Source of the DNA: JAGVSV01 sp040766135
GTDB taxonomy: Bacteria > Bacillota > Clostridia > Christensenellales > Aristaeellaceae
Assembly: GCA_040766135.1 (NCBI GenBank)
Contig: JAXGRA010000009.1
Coordinates: 48,544 to 112,543 of the forward strand
DNA: 64,000 nt
Reading direction: 5' to 3'
Positions 35,745-43,642 of the stretch are shown here, piece by piece; positions within the stretch are counted from its first letter, which is position 1, and the number at the start of each line of letters is the position of its first letter. Below the pieces are notes generated by a model that was given only the letters and a program-made list of their open reading frames with translations, was not told the origin of the DNA and made no database searches. A program made the translations under genes and the position numbers.

Positions 35745-36752
35745 ATGAAGCGCATTGCCATCATCGGCGCGGGCATGATGGGGTCAGCCATGAGCATTCC
35801 GGCCCGGGACAACGGGCGGGAGGTGCATTTGGTGGGCACGCCGCTGGACGATGCCATCATTGCGCATGCGCGTGAAACGCATACGCACCTGACCATGCAG
35901 CGCCCGCTGCCCGAAGGGGTTGCGTTCTATTGCTTTGATGAGGTGTGCACGGCGCTGGCGGGTGCGGATGTGGTGATCTGCGGCGTAAGCAGTTTTGGCG
36001 TGGACTGGTTTTTGCAGGAGGCGCTGCCGCTCATCCCGCCGGAGGTACCGATATTGTCCGTCACCAAGGGATTGATGGCGCACGAGGATGGCGCGCTGGA
36101 AACCTATCCGGCGTATTATCAGCGGCTGTCCGGGCGCAGCAACTTTTACGCCATTGGCGGGCCGTGCACCAGCTATGAGCTGGCCGACCGGCGGCACAGC
36201 GCCGTGGCGTTCTGCGGCGGCGACATGCAAACACTGCGCAAGCTGCGCACGCTGCTGGGTACGGATTATTACCACATCAGCCTGTCCACCGATGTGGTGG
36301 GCGTGGAGGTGGCCGTTGCGCTCAAAAACGCCTATGCGCTGGCGGTGACGCTGGCCGTGGGCCTGGTGCAGCGGCAGGATGGCCTGGATGCCGTGGCATA
36401 CAACCCGCAGGCCGCGCTGTTTGGGCAAAGCGTGCGGGAAATGACGGCGCTGCTGCAGCTGTTGGGCGGCGGGCCGGAGAACATTGTATACGGCGCGGGC
36501 GACCTGTATGTCACCATCTTTGGCGGCAGGACGCGCAAATTGGGCACGCTGCTGGGGCGCGGCCTGACGATGGAGCAGGCCTTGCAGCAGCTGGAGGGCG
36601 TGACGCTGGAATCCGTCGTCATCGCGCGGCGCATGGTGCAGGCCCTGCGCACGCGCGGGCAGTTGGCGCAGTTCCCATTGCTGCAGCATGTAGGCAGGCT
36701 GCTGGACGGGGAGCAAATGGACATCCCCTGGGCGGCCTTTACCACACCATAA
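35745..36752 (+). CDS. NAD(P)H-dependent glycerol-3-phosphate dehydrogenase-like protein
   Basis: 335 residues, GpsA length. The dinucleotide-binding start IAIIGAGMMGSAMSIPA and the motifs VTKGLM and AVALKNAYALAVTLA (with the catalytic lysine in the KN pair) fit GpsA. GpsA normally has a GPS-(F/Y)A segment; here it reads IGGPCTSYELA. The enzyme would interconvert dihydroxyacetone phosphate and glycerol 3-phosphate. It lies 42 bases ahead of a GH4 glycosidase, a sugar context rather than the usual lipid one. With the altered substrate segment it may be a paralogue acting on another sugar phosphate. Confidence 0.82.
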   Translation: MKRIAIIGAGMMGSAMSIPARDNGREVHLVGTPLDDAIIAHARETHTHLTMQRPLPEGVAFYCFDEVCTALAGADVVICGVSSFGVDWFLQEALPLIPPEVPILSVTKGLMAHEDGALETYPAYYQRLSGRSNFYAIGGPCTSYELADRRHSAVAFCGGDMQTLRKLRTLLGTDYYHISLSTDVVGVEVAVALKNAYALAVTLAVGLVQRQDGLDAVAYNPQAALFGQSVREMTALLQLLGGGPENIVYGAGDLYVTIFGGRTRKLGTLLGRGLTMEQALQQLEGVTLESVVIARRMVQALRTRGQLAQFPLLQHVGRLLDGEQMDIPWAAFTTP

Positions 36753-36794
36753 CAACCAAGGCATTATGCCTTGTATATAAAAGGAGGAAATCCT

Positions 36795-38114
36795 ATGCCC
36801 AGAAAGTTTGCGTTCATCGGTGCGGGAAGCTTTGGCTTTACCCGCAGCTTGGTGCGCGACATCCTGTCCTTCCCGGCGTTTGCGGATGCCGAAATCGCCC
36901 TGATGGACATCCATGCCGAGCGTCTGGCCGAAATCAAAAAGGCCGTGCAGCGCATCGTGGATGCCGGCAACTATCCGGCCACCGTGACGGCCACCATGGA
37001 CCGCGCCGAGGCGCTCAAGGGGGCCGATGGCGTCATCACCACCATTTTGCATGGCGAGGTGGATGTATGGCAGCATGATATTCTGATCCCCAAAAAGTAC
37101 GGGGTGGACACCAACGTGGGCGATACGCGCGGCCCCAGCGGCATTTTCCGCTTCCTGCGCACCATCAACCCCATCATGGACATCGCCGCGGATATCGACC
37201 GCTATTGCCCGGATGCCGTGTACCTCAACTACACCAACCCCATGGCCATGCTGTGCCGCACGGTGCAGGGCGCGTTCCCCAAGATGAAAGCAACGGGCCT
37301 GTGCCACAGCGTGCAGGGCACGGCGCACATGCTGGCGCGGTGGATCGGCGCGCCGGATAACGAAATCAGCTATACCTGCGCCGGCATCAACCACCAGGCG
37401 TTTTATACCGAGTTTTTGTGGAACGGCAAGGACGCCTATCCGCTGATCCACAAGGCCATCACCGAGCGCGAGGACGTATACAACGAGGAAATCGTGCGCA
37501 ACGAGATGTACCTGGCGCTGGGCTATTATGTGACGGAATCCTCCGGCCACAACAGCGAATATAACGCCTGGTTCCGCAAGCGCCCCGACCTGATCGAAAA
37601 ATACTGCCTGCACGGCACGGGCTGGAACCCCGGCGAATATGCCTACATCCTCAACGAATACCGCAAGCGCGAGACCACTTGGCGCGACGGCATCGAGGAA
37701 TGGTTCCAGAAGCCGGTAGATTTGAAGCGCGGCAATGAGTATGCTGCTTCCATTTTCAACGCCACGCTGGGCGATGGCACGCTGTTTAAGTTCAACGGCA
37801 ATGTGCGCAACTTCGGCCTGATCGACAACCTGCCCTATGGCAGCTGCGTCGAGGTGCCGGTGCTGGCCAGCCCCCGCGGGCTGGAGTCCATCCATGTGGG
37901 TGCCATGCCGCCGCAATTGGCCATCCTGAGCGGCCTGTCCGCCCAGATTGAGGAGATGGTGGTGGAAGGCAGCCTGAACGGCGACCGCGAGATGATCTAC
38001 CGCGCCATCTGCTACGATCCGCTGACCAGCGCGGTGCTCAGCCTGCGCGAAATCCGCGACATGGTGGACGAGATGTTCGAAAAGAACAAGGACTGGATGC
38101 CGCAGTTTAAGTAA
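36795..38114 (+). CDS. Glycoside hydrolase family 4 protein (MelA-type alpha-galactosidase-like)
   Basis: 439 residues from the ATG preceded by AAAGGAGGAAAT; an open extension of eight codons upstream lacks a ribosome site. The Rossmann start KFAFIGAGSFGFTRSLVRD is the GH4 NAD+ site. The manganese ligands are the Cys of GLCHSVQGT near residue 174 and the His of GINHQAFYTE near 203. GH4 enzymes work by oxidation-elimination with NAD+ and Mn2+. CHS and NHQ fit alpha-galactosidase or alpha-galacturonidase branches rather than 6-phospho-glucosidases (CN-I/P motif). It is cytoplasmic and probably cleaves imported oligosaccharides. Confidence 0.9.
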   Translation: MPRKFAFIGAGSFGFTRSLVRDILSFPAFADAEIALMDIHAERLAEIKKAVQRIVDAGNYPATVTATMDRAEALKGADGVITTILHGEVDVWQHDILIPKKYGVDTNVGDTRGPSGIFRFLRTINPIMDIAADIDRYCPDAVYLNYTNPMAMLCRTVQGAFPKMKATGLCHSVQGTAHMLARWIGAPDNEISYTCAGINHQAFYTEFLWNGKDAYPLIHKAITEREDVYNEEIVRNEMYLALGYYVTESSGHNSEYNAWFRKRPDLIEKYCLHGTGWNPGEYAYILNEYRKRETTWRDGIEEWFQKPVDLKRGNEYAASIFNATLGDGTLFKFNGNVRNFGLIDNLPYGSCVEVPVLASPRGLESIHVGAMPPQLAILSGLSAQIEEMVVEGSLNGDREMIYRAICYDPLTSAVLSLREIRDMVDEMFEKNKDWMPQFK

Positions 38115-38237
38115 TACTGTTTTACATCAGTATAGGGCGCACCCCTTGCAGGGGCTGACGGCGCTGTGCTATGATGGCACGGGCGGAAGCCCCGCCCAAC
38201 ATGCCCCCGGTGCGTACATTGCCCCCACTAATGTAAT

Positions 38238-38272
38238 TTGCGTACGTTGCGTACGTTGCGTACGTAGCGTAC
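38238..38272. repeat. Four inverted copies of the 9-bp repeat
   Basis: About four units of GTTGCGTAC (the last varied to GTAGCGTAC) form the reverse complement of the GTACGCAAC units at 38428-38544. The two blocks could pair over about 35 bp in single-stranded RNA or DNA. Confidence 0.85.
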
Positions 38273-38315
38273 ATAAAACCGCCGGGCGGATGACGGCAAC
38301 CAACAGAAAAACACC

Positions 38316-38362
38316 AGGGAACCCGTGGTTCTCCCTACAGAGAGAGAAACCATAGGTTCCCT
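38316..38362. repeat. Long imperfect hairpin
   Basis: AGGGAACC (38316-38323) pairs with GGTTCCCT (38355-38362), and TGGTT with AACCA inside it. The loop carries CCTACAGAGAG, repeated as TCCTACAGAGAG at 38402-38413. Confidence 0.6.
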
Positions 38363-38427
38363 ATATCTTTGTAGGCTTTATTTTTTCCTGCAGGGGAGTT
38401 CTTCCTACAGAGAGGGGATGGCGCAGC

Positions 38428-38544
38428 GTACGCAACGTACGCAGTGTACGCAGTGTACGCAACGTACGCAATGTACGCAATGTACGCAGTGTGCGCAACG
38501 TACGCAATGTACGCAACGTACGCAATGTACGCAATGTACGCAAA
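38428..38544. repeat. Tandem array of thirteen 9-bp units
   Basis: Thirteen contiguous copies of GTACGCAAY, with variation only in the last two or three bases and one GTGCGCAAC unit. Nine bases is three codons, so all frames stay open and simple peptides such as TQCTQC can be read, but there is no codon-use or start-site support for a gene. The array lies between the GH4 stop and a terminator hairpin at 38602. Confidence 0.93.
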
Positions 38545-38601
38545 ATACAGGGTGGGGGAATACTGCAAACAAAAACGGGGTTGTAGCAAAACACAAACCG
38601 C

Positions 38602-38628
38602 CCCCGGCGCATGCGCTGGGGCATTTTT
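38602..38628 (+). terminator. GC-rich terminator after the repeat array
   Basis: CCCCGGCG (38602-38609) pairs with CGCTGGGG (38614-38621, one G-T pair), followed by CATTTTT. It probably ends the gpsA-like/GH4 transcript, which would then carry the repeat array in its 3' leader-free tail. Confidence 0.72.
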
Positions 38629-38681
38629 ATATCTGTCCGCTGCGTAACGATGAAAATATTAAAAATTCCCTGCAAAAAGGC

Positions 38682-38712
38682 TTGCTTGTGACGCAGCGTC
38701 ATCATATACAAT
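38682..38712 (+). promoter_or_regulatory. MerR-type promoter with 19-bp spacer and internal operator dyad
   Basis: TTGCTT (38682-38687) and TACAAT (38707-38712) are 19 bp apart, the overlong spacing typical of MerR-activated promoters. Inside the spacer is a perfect 13-bp dyad, TGACGCAGCGTCA (38689-38701). The MerR family gene starts at 38735, so autoregulation of the operon is likely. Confidence 0.72.
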
Positions 38713-38734
38713 CAAGGGGAAAGGAGGGAAAGCG

Positions 38735-39466
38735 ATGGCCAAATACACAACCGGCGAGGCGGCAAAGCTGTGCGGCGTAACGGTGAGGACGGTGCAGTAT
38801 TATGACACGCGCGGTATCCTGACGCCAAGCGCGCTGTCCGAGGGTGGGCGACGCCTGTATGCCGAGGAAGACATTGCGCGGCTCAAAGTCATCTGCTTCC
38901 TGCGGGAGCTGAACATCCCCATCCGCAGCATCGGGGAGTTGCTCAAAGAGGAGAACCCCGAAAGCGTCATATGGCTTATCCTGAACGAGCAGGCGCAGAC
39001 GCTGCAGGGCGAGATTGCTGATTTGCAGGGTAAACTGGAAACATTGGAGGGCTTGCAGCAAGCGCTAAAGCGGATAGAACCCCTTACCATGGCCTCCATC
39101 GGCGCCATGGCGCGCACGGTCACGCACCGCAGAAAAATCAAGAAAGTCCACACCGTGATGCTGATAACCGGCATACCGCTCAACGTGCTGCAATGGATTT
39201 CGCTGTATGTCTGGATAAGGCAGGGGCAGTGGTGGCTGTTTGCGGTCTGGGCGGTAACGGCTCTTCTCTATGCGCTGTGGGTATCGCACTACTATTTCAC
39301 CCGCGCAGCTTTCATTTGTCCGCAGTGTTATACCGTGTTCCAGCCCGCCAAGCGCGAGGCGCTGTGGGCTAAGCACACGCCGCACACGCGCAAATTGACG
39401 TGCGTGGCCTGCGGGTATCATGGGTTTTGCGCAGAAACACACAGGGAGGAAATGATAGATGGATAA
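38735..39466 (+). CDS. MerR family regulator with membrane helices and cysteine-pair C-terminus
   Basis: 243 residues; AAGGAGGG lies six bases before the ATG. The N-terminal MerR winged helix (about 1-70) has YTTGEAAKLCGVTVRTVQYY and DTRGILTPSALSEGGRRLY; a coiled-coil follows (about 80-120). Instead of a small ligand domain it continues with two hydrophobic segments (ISLYVWIRQGQWWLF, AVWAVTALLYALWVSHYYF). It ends in two cysteine pairs, CPQC and CVAC with a later Cys, a zinc-ribbon-like end. A membrane-bound MerR that senses envelope stress or a metal and drives the exporter encoded downstream is inferred. Its stop overlaps the next gene. Confidence 0.85.
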   Translation: MAKYTTGEAAKLCGVTVRTVQYYDTRGILTPSALSEGGRRLYAEEDIARLKVICFLRELNIPIRSIGELLKEENPESVIWLILNEQAQTLQGEIADLQGKLETLEGLQQALKRIEPLTMASIGAMARTVTHRRKIKKVHTVMLITGIPLNVLQWISLYVWIRQGQWWLFAVWAVTALLYALWVSHYYFTRAAFICPQCYTVFQPAKREALWAKHTPHTRKLTCVACGYHGFCAETHREEMIDG

Positions 39467-39662
39467 TATCCGGGATTTTTTGCCGTTCCTGATTCCCCTT
39501 GCAGTGGCGCAGATTGTGCTGCTCATCTACACGCTGCGGCATATTTTTACGCACCATACCTACAAGCGCGGCAGCCGCGCGCTGTGGGTGGTGGTTGTGG
39601 TGCTGGGCATGCAATTTATCGGCCCCATCCTGTACTTCCTGCTGGGCAAACAGGATGACTGA
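39459..39662 (+). CDS. Small PLDc_N-type membrane protein
   Basis: 67 residues with two membrane helices (FLIPLAVAQIVLLIYTL and ALWVVVVVLGMQFIGPILYFLLG, the latter given as ALWVVVVVLGMQF and IGPILYFLLG). The pattern matches the short N-terminal domain found alone or before cardiolipin synthase. It overlaps the MerR gene by 8 bases and the ABC ATPase gene by 8 bases. Such proteins often accompany exporters of bacteriocin or antibiotic type. Direct function is unknown. Confidence 0.8.
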   Translation: MDNIRDFLPFLIPLAVAQIVLLIYTLRHIFTHHTYKRGSRALWVVVVVLGMQFIGPILYFLLGKQDD

Positions 39663-40554
39663 CGTGCTGACCCTCCGCAACGTAAGCAAGCGCTTTGGCA
39701 GCAGGGAGGTGCTGCGCGGGTTGAACCTGTCCGTGCCGGAGCACAGCATCTTCGGCTTTATCGGGCGCAATGGTGCGGGCAAGACGACAACGATGAAGGC
39801 CATCTTAGGGCTCATCAAAATTGATGACGGCGACATTGATGTGCTGGGGCAGCGTGTGCGCTTTGGACAAAGCGGCACCAACCAGCACATCGGCTACCTG
39901 CCCGATGTGCCGGAGTTTTACCCCTTTTTGACGCCGCGTGAATATCTGACCCTTTGCGGGCGCATCAGCGGCATGAGCGCAGCGGATATCAAGGCGCGCA
40001 GCGAGGAACTGCTGCATGTGGTGGGCCTGGGGGAGGAGCGCCGACGCATCAAAGGCTTTTCCCGCGGGATGAAGCAACGCTTGGGCATTGCGCAGGCGCT
40101 GCTAAACCGCCCCCGGCTGCTCATCTGTGACGAGCCGACATCCGCACTGGATCCGGCCGGGCGCAAGGACATATTGGATATTTTGCTTGCAGCCAAGCAG
40201 CAGACTACCGTGCTCTTTTCCACGCATATTCTATCGGATGTGGAGCGCATATGCACCGATGTAGCTTTTTTAGACGGCGGCAACGTTGTGATGCAGGGAA
40301 CCATGGCGCAGCTGCGCAGCCAGCGCGCCCCGGATGAGTTTGTTGTGGAAACGCTGAAACATACAGATGCCGAGTTTTTGATGCAGCGGTTTGAGAACTG
40401 CCGGTTGGAAGCGCAAAATACGCTTGTCTTTGAAGGCGGCCAGCAGCAGTATGTTGCCGTGCTGCGCGACATGGCCGAGCATCAAATTCTTATCCAGCGC
40501 ATGGAACGCTTGGAGCCGACGCTGGAATCCATTTTTCTGGAGGTCACTGCATGA
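39655..40554 (+). CDS. ABC transporter ATP-binding protein
   Basis: 299 residues from the ATG overlapping the previous stop. Walker A is GRNGAGKTT (about 37-45), the signature FSRGMKQR and Walker B LLICDEPTSALDP; the H-loop is FSTHILSD. It is of the CcmA/NatA group that drives ABC-2 exporters. The permease start overlaps its stop by 4 bases. It should export a toxic or envelope-active compound under control of the MerR-like gene. Confidence 0.94.
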   Translation: MTDVLTLRNVSKRFGSREVLRGLNLSVPEHSIFGFIGRNGAGKTTTMKAILGLIKIDDGDIDVLGQRVRFGQSGTNQHIGYLPDVPEFYPFLTPREYLTLCGRISGMSAADIKARSEELLHVVGLGEERRRIKGFSRGMKQRLGIAQALLNRPRLLICDEPTSALDPAGRKDILDILLAAKQQTTVLFSTHILSDVERICTDVAFLDGGNVVMQGTMAQLRSQRAPDEFVVETLKHTDAEFLMQRFENCRLEAQNTLVFEGGQQQYVAVLRDMAEHQILIQRMERLEPTLESIFLEVTA

Positions 40555-41321
40555 GGCCGTTTTTTGCCTATCTGAAAAAGGAAGTGCTCGATACCGCCCG
40601 CACAGGCAAGTTGCTGGTTTTTTCGCTGATTTTTGCCCTGTTTGGCATCATGAACCCGGCCATTGCCAAGCTGACGCCCTGGCTGATGGACGCGCTGGCC
40701 GATACAATGGCGGAAAGCGGCTTGTTGATGACAGGCGTCCAGGTAGATGCCATGACGGCCTGGACGCAGTTTTTCAAGAATATACCCCTGGCGCTGATGG
40801 CGTTTGTGCTGCTGAACAGCGATATATTTACCAAAGAATACCGCTCCGGGGCGTTGGTGCTGTTGCTGACCAAGGGTCTGCACAGGCGTGGAGTGGTGCT
40901 GTCCAAAGCAGCGCTGCTGTGCGGCCTGTGGACGGCAGGATACTGGCTTTGCTTTGCCATTACCTATGGATACAGCGCGTATTTCTGGGACAATGGCGTG
41001 GTGTGCAGCCTGCTCCCTGCGGCCGCAGTTTGGTGGCTTTTCGGGGTGTGGGTCATCAGCGCGATGGTGCTGTTTTCCACGATACTATCGAACAATGCTG
41101 GCGTTTTGCTGGGCGTGGTCGGCACCATCCTGTTCGCGTACCTGCTGGGTATCCACCCCGCCGCTGCGCGCTGGACGCCTGTAATGCTTACGCGCGTGCA
41201 TCCATTGCTGACAGGCATTGAAAAGGTCGGCCTTTATGGTCTTGGTGTGCTTATCACAATCATGATGTGCCTGGGCAGTATCGTGTCAGGCATTTGGGCG
41301 ATGAACCGAAGGCAGTTTTAA
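40551..41321 (+). CDS. ABC-2 type exporter permease
   Basis: 256 residues with six membrane helices. The conserved cytoplasmic region reads IFTKEYRSGALVLLLTKGLHR, corresponding to the ABC-2 coupling segment (quoted to 20 residues: FTKEYRSGALVLLLTKGLHR). It overlaps the ATPase stop by 4 bases and is the last gene of the MerR-controlled operon. A terminator hairpin follows 46 bases on. Confidence 0.9.
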   Translation: MRPFFAYLKKEVLDTARTGKLLVFSLIFALFGIMNPAIAKLTPWLMDALADTMAESGLLMTGVQVDAMTAWTQFFKNIPLALMAFVLLNSDIFTKEYRSGALVLLLTKGLHRRGVVLSKAALLCGLWTAGYWLCFAITYGYSAYFWDNGVVCSLLPAAAVWWLFGVWVISAMVLFSTILSNNAGVLLGVVGTILFAYLLGIHPAAARWTPVMLTRVHPLLTGIEKVGLYGLGVLITIMMCLGSIVSGIWAMNRRQF

Positions 41322-41366
41322 TCGGAACAAGGCAAAAGTCACTCTCTTTTGTCATGTATCAGGAAC

Positions 41367-41392
41367 GCCCCCGGCGCAAGCACCGGGGGCAA
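41367..41392. terminator. Bidirectional terminator between exporter and toxin genes
   Basis: GCCCCCGG (41367-41374) pairs with CCGGGGGC (41383-41390) around CGCAAGCA. It lies between convergent genes; a weak T-rich run follows on the plus strand. Confidence 0.75.
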
Positions 41393-41405
41393 ATTTGATT
41401 GTTTG

Positions 41406-41696
41406 CTACTTCCCAAACAGATCGCTGTGCGTGCCTGTGCGGGTCAGCGTCAGCACCAGCACACCGGCATCTATACGGTATATCAGCAGCCAGTCGGGTT
41501 GGATATGGCATTCGCGGTGCCCTTTCCAGTTGCCGGTCAACTCGTGGTCTCTGTATTCCGCCGGGAGGGGGCGGCCCATGGCCAGCGTTTCAATTACGGT
41601 ATCCAACAGTTGGATTTTAAGCCCGCGCTTGATGGCCAGTTTGTAGTCTTTTCGGAAAACCGTGGTGAACTTAACCGTCAAGCGGGGTGGTCTCAT
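41406..41696 (-). CDS. YafQ family type II toxin (mRNA interferase)
   Basis: 96 residues, the RelE/ParE superfamily length. It has FTTVFRKDYKLAIKRG at the start, then ELTGNWKGHRECHIQPDWLL and IYRID, with the C-terminal LTLTRTGTHSDLFGK. The His residues in ECHI and GTHSDLF correspond to YafQ catalytic positions. It would cut mRNA on the ribosome when free of antitoxin. Its start overlaps the antitoxin stop by 4 bases, the usual antitoxin-first order. Confidence 0.92.
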   Translation of the reverse strand: MRPPRLTVKFTTVFRKDYKLAIKRGLKIQLLDTVIETLAMGRPLPAEYRDHELTGNWKGHRECHIQPDWLLIYRIDAGVLVLTLTRTGTHSDLFGK

Positions 41697-41971
41697 TTTT
41701 TCAGCTCCTGAAACAGTTCATCCAGGTTGGTGTAGCCTTTCACAGCAGGGTCGCCGGCGATGCGCTCGGCTTCCAGCAGGGCGGCCAGCGTTTCCTTGGT
41801 GGGCTGGTGCAGGGTGATGTCAAAGGGGATGCCGCCTTCCCGCAGGGACTGGCGCACAAAAATATTGAAAGCCGTCGTCATGTTCATGCCCAATTCGGCA
41901 AACAAAGCGTCTGCACGCGCCTTTAGGTCGCTGTCCATGCGGATGCTGATGTTGGTTGTCGTACCCGCCAC
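41693..41971 (-). CDS. RelB/DinJ family antitoxin
   Basis: 92 residues from a GTG start, eight bases past AAAGGAG; an in-frame ATG at 41980 directly abuts the GGAG and is a worse choice. The N-terminal ribbon-helix-helix reads TTTNISIRMDSDLKARADAL and is followed by FAELGMNMTTAFNIFVRQS, the DinJ pattern. The C-terminal end TNLDELFQELKK should wrap the YafQ toxin encoded next. It probably represses its own promoter with the toxin as co-repressor. Confidence 0.92.
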   Translation of the reverse strand: MAGTTTNISIRMDSDLKARADALFAELGMNMTTAFNIFVRQSLREGGIPFDITLHQPTKETLAALLEAERIAGDPAVKGYTNLDELFQELKK

Positions 41972-42060
41972 AGATATCATCTCCTTTCTGCTTTGCACAT
42001 ACATTATATGTAAATTGCACGATAATTGCAATGCATTGCACGAAAAAAGGAAGTGAAACC

Positions 42061-42088
42061 GCCCCCGGCGCATGCTGGCACCGGGGGC
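42061..42088 (-). terminator. Terminator of the LplA-like importer operon
   Basis: On the minus strand GCCCCCGG pairs with CCGGGGGC with TGCCAGCATGCG between, followed by GGTTTC. It lies 30 bases past the binding-protein stop. Twenty bases (42056-42075) are identical to 38595-38614. Confidence 0.68.
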
Positions 42089-42117
42089 GTAGGTCGTTAC
42101 GCGCTTATGCTTGTCGC

Positions 42118-43587
42118 TTATTGCGCGGCTTTGAACTCGTCAAACTGGCGCTGGGCTTCGGCGATGACTTCGCGCAGGCCGGCAGCTTCCATTTCGGCGA
42201 TGACCTTGGGCACATATTCGGCGGGATCCACCGTGCCGCTGAACATGACCTTCAGGTAGGTTTCCTTGACGTTGCCGATGGCGGCAATCTGAGCCTGAAC
42301 GGACTGGGAGTCAAACACAAACCCAACGTCCTCGGCAACCTGCGCGGTATCGCAGACCTTGAAGTAGTCTTCCCACTGGGTCAGGTTGACAGGCGTTGTC
42401 TCATCGGGCGCGGGCAGAGAGGACAGCGAGTAGGAGCCCTGCGAGAATGCCCAGGGGCCGTAATCGCTCTTGCCTTTTTCTGTTTGCACCACTGCGCCGT
42501 CATCGCGGTAGTTGAAGTGCACGCCTTCGATGCCGTAGCGCAGCATGTCGCGGTACTTCTTGTCGGTGTTGACCAGTTCCTGATACTTGAGCGCCAGCTC
42601 CAGCTTGGCGGGGTCATCTTCCAGGGTTACGCACAGCGCGTTCATGGAGCCCTGCACGCCGGAGGTGGACAGGTACGGGCCGGAGATGCGCACCAGGCCG
42701 GTTTCATAGCCATAGGCGGCCGTGTAGCCGTCATAGCCATCCCAGCACTGGGCGATTTTGAAGTAGTTGATTTTCCTGTCGAGGGAGGACTCGGTCAGCG
42801 TGGCGGCGTCGGGGTTGGTCCAGCCCTTCTTGTACCACTCGTGCAGGGTGGTCATGCGCTCGATCATCTGGTCATCTTCAAACACGCTGATGATCTTGCG
42901 GCCTTCTTCGGTGCCGCCCTTGTTGTAGTTAAAGCCGATGGACGCGGTGCGGTCGATGTAGTTGAAGAAGCCGTCGATGCCGGAATAGTATCCGCCCATC
43001 TGGAGGGGATATACGCCAGGATGCTTTTCGACGAATTTCTCAAGGTACGGCTCCAGCTCCGCCAGCTTGTCCATGGTGGCGGGCAGCTCCATGCCCTCGG
43101 AATCAAAGAAGCCCTTGTCGTACACAATGAAGATTTCGGGGCAGTAGTCCTTCTTGACGGGGATGGAATACAGCCTGCCGTTGACCTTGGCCAGCTCCCA
43201 CACCTTTTCGGGCATGGTGGCGTACAGGTCGGGCGTCACGGTCTGGATGTAGTCGGTGATGTCGGCAAACAGGCCGGTGACGTTGACGGCGGTAGCGAAA
43301 TGGTTGTACCAGTCGCAGGTGAAGTACATGTCGTACAGTTCGCCGGCCTGCGTCTTGGTGTTGAGCTGGTCGTTGGTCAGGTAGACGATGTCCACCTCAA
43401 CGCCGAGCTTCTCGCGGCTGATTACGTTGAGCGCTTCGTTCACTTCGGCAACGTCGTTGGGGGCGTCCGCGCCCGTGCCTTGCGCCCAGGTCAGCTTGAC
43501 ATATTCCTGCGCTTGCGCGGGAATGAGCGCGGCTGACAGCGTCAGCACCAGGGTCGCGACCAGGAGTAGGGATAGAAGTTTTTTCAT
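42118..43587 (-). CDS. Extracellular solute-binding protein (LplA/LipO-like, DUF3502-type end)
   Basis: 489 residues; AAAGGAGG before the ATG. The signal peptide (MKKLLSLLLVATLVLTLSAA) lacks a lipobox Cys. Features include YLTNDQLNTKTQAGELYDMY, VNGRLYSIPVKKDYCPE and MLRYGIEGVHFNYRDDGAV. The C-terminal part, with GNVKETYLKVMFSGTVDP and EAQRQFDEFKAAQ, resembles DUF3502. It captures a sugar or oligosaccharide for the two permeases encoded upstream in the same minus-strand operon. It is the last gene, 55 bases past the second permease. Confidence 0.92.
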   Translation of the reverse strand: MKKLLSLLLVATLVLTLSAALIPAQAQEYVKLTWAQGTGADAPNDVAEVNEALNVISREKLGVEVDIVYLTNDQLNTKTQAGELYDMYFTCDWYNHFATAVNVTGLFADITDYIQTVTPDLYATMPEKVWELAKVNGRLYSIPVKKDYCPEIFIVYDKGFFDSEGMELPATMDKLAELEPYLEKFVEKHPGVYPLQMGGYYSGIDGFFNYIDRTASIGFNYNKGGTEEGRKIISVFEDDQMIERMTTLHEWYKKGWTNPDAATLTESSLDRKINYFKIAQCWDGYDGYTAAYGYETGLVRISGPYLSTSGVQGSMNALCVTLEDDPAKLELALKYQELVNTDKKYRDMLRYGIEGVHFNYRDDGAVVQTEKGKSDYGPWAFSQGSYSLSSLPAPDETTPVNLTQWEDYFKVCDTAQVAEDVGFVFDSQSVQAQIAAIGNVKETYLKVMFSGTVDPAEYVPKVIAEMEAAGLREVIAEAQRQFDEFKAAQ

Positions 43588-43642
43588 GGGAAACCTCCTT
43601 TGTATTTGTAACGGGCAGCACGCGCTGCCGGTTATCCAAGAA

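Noticed and set aside
35784..37916. 710-codon open frame on the minus strand across the gpsA-like and GH4 genes
   Set aside because: It spans two unrelated real genes, and its sequence has no domain pattern; a shadow of GC-rich genes.
38428..38544. CRISPR array
   Set aside because: Units are 9 bp, contiguous and without spacers, and no cas gene is near.
38325..38780. Open frame through the 9-bp array encoding TQCTQRT-type repeats
   Set aside because: A 9-bp unit keeps every frame open. There is no convincing ribosome site, and the frame runs on into the MerR gene in another frame.
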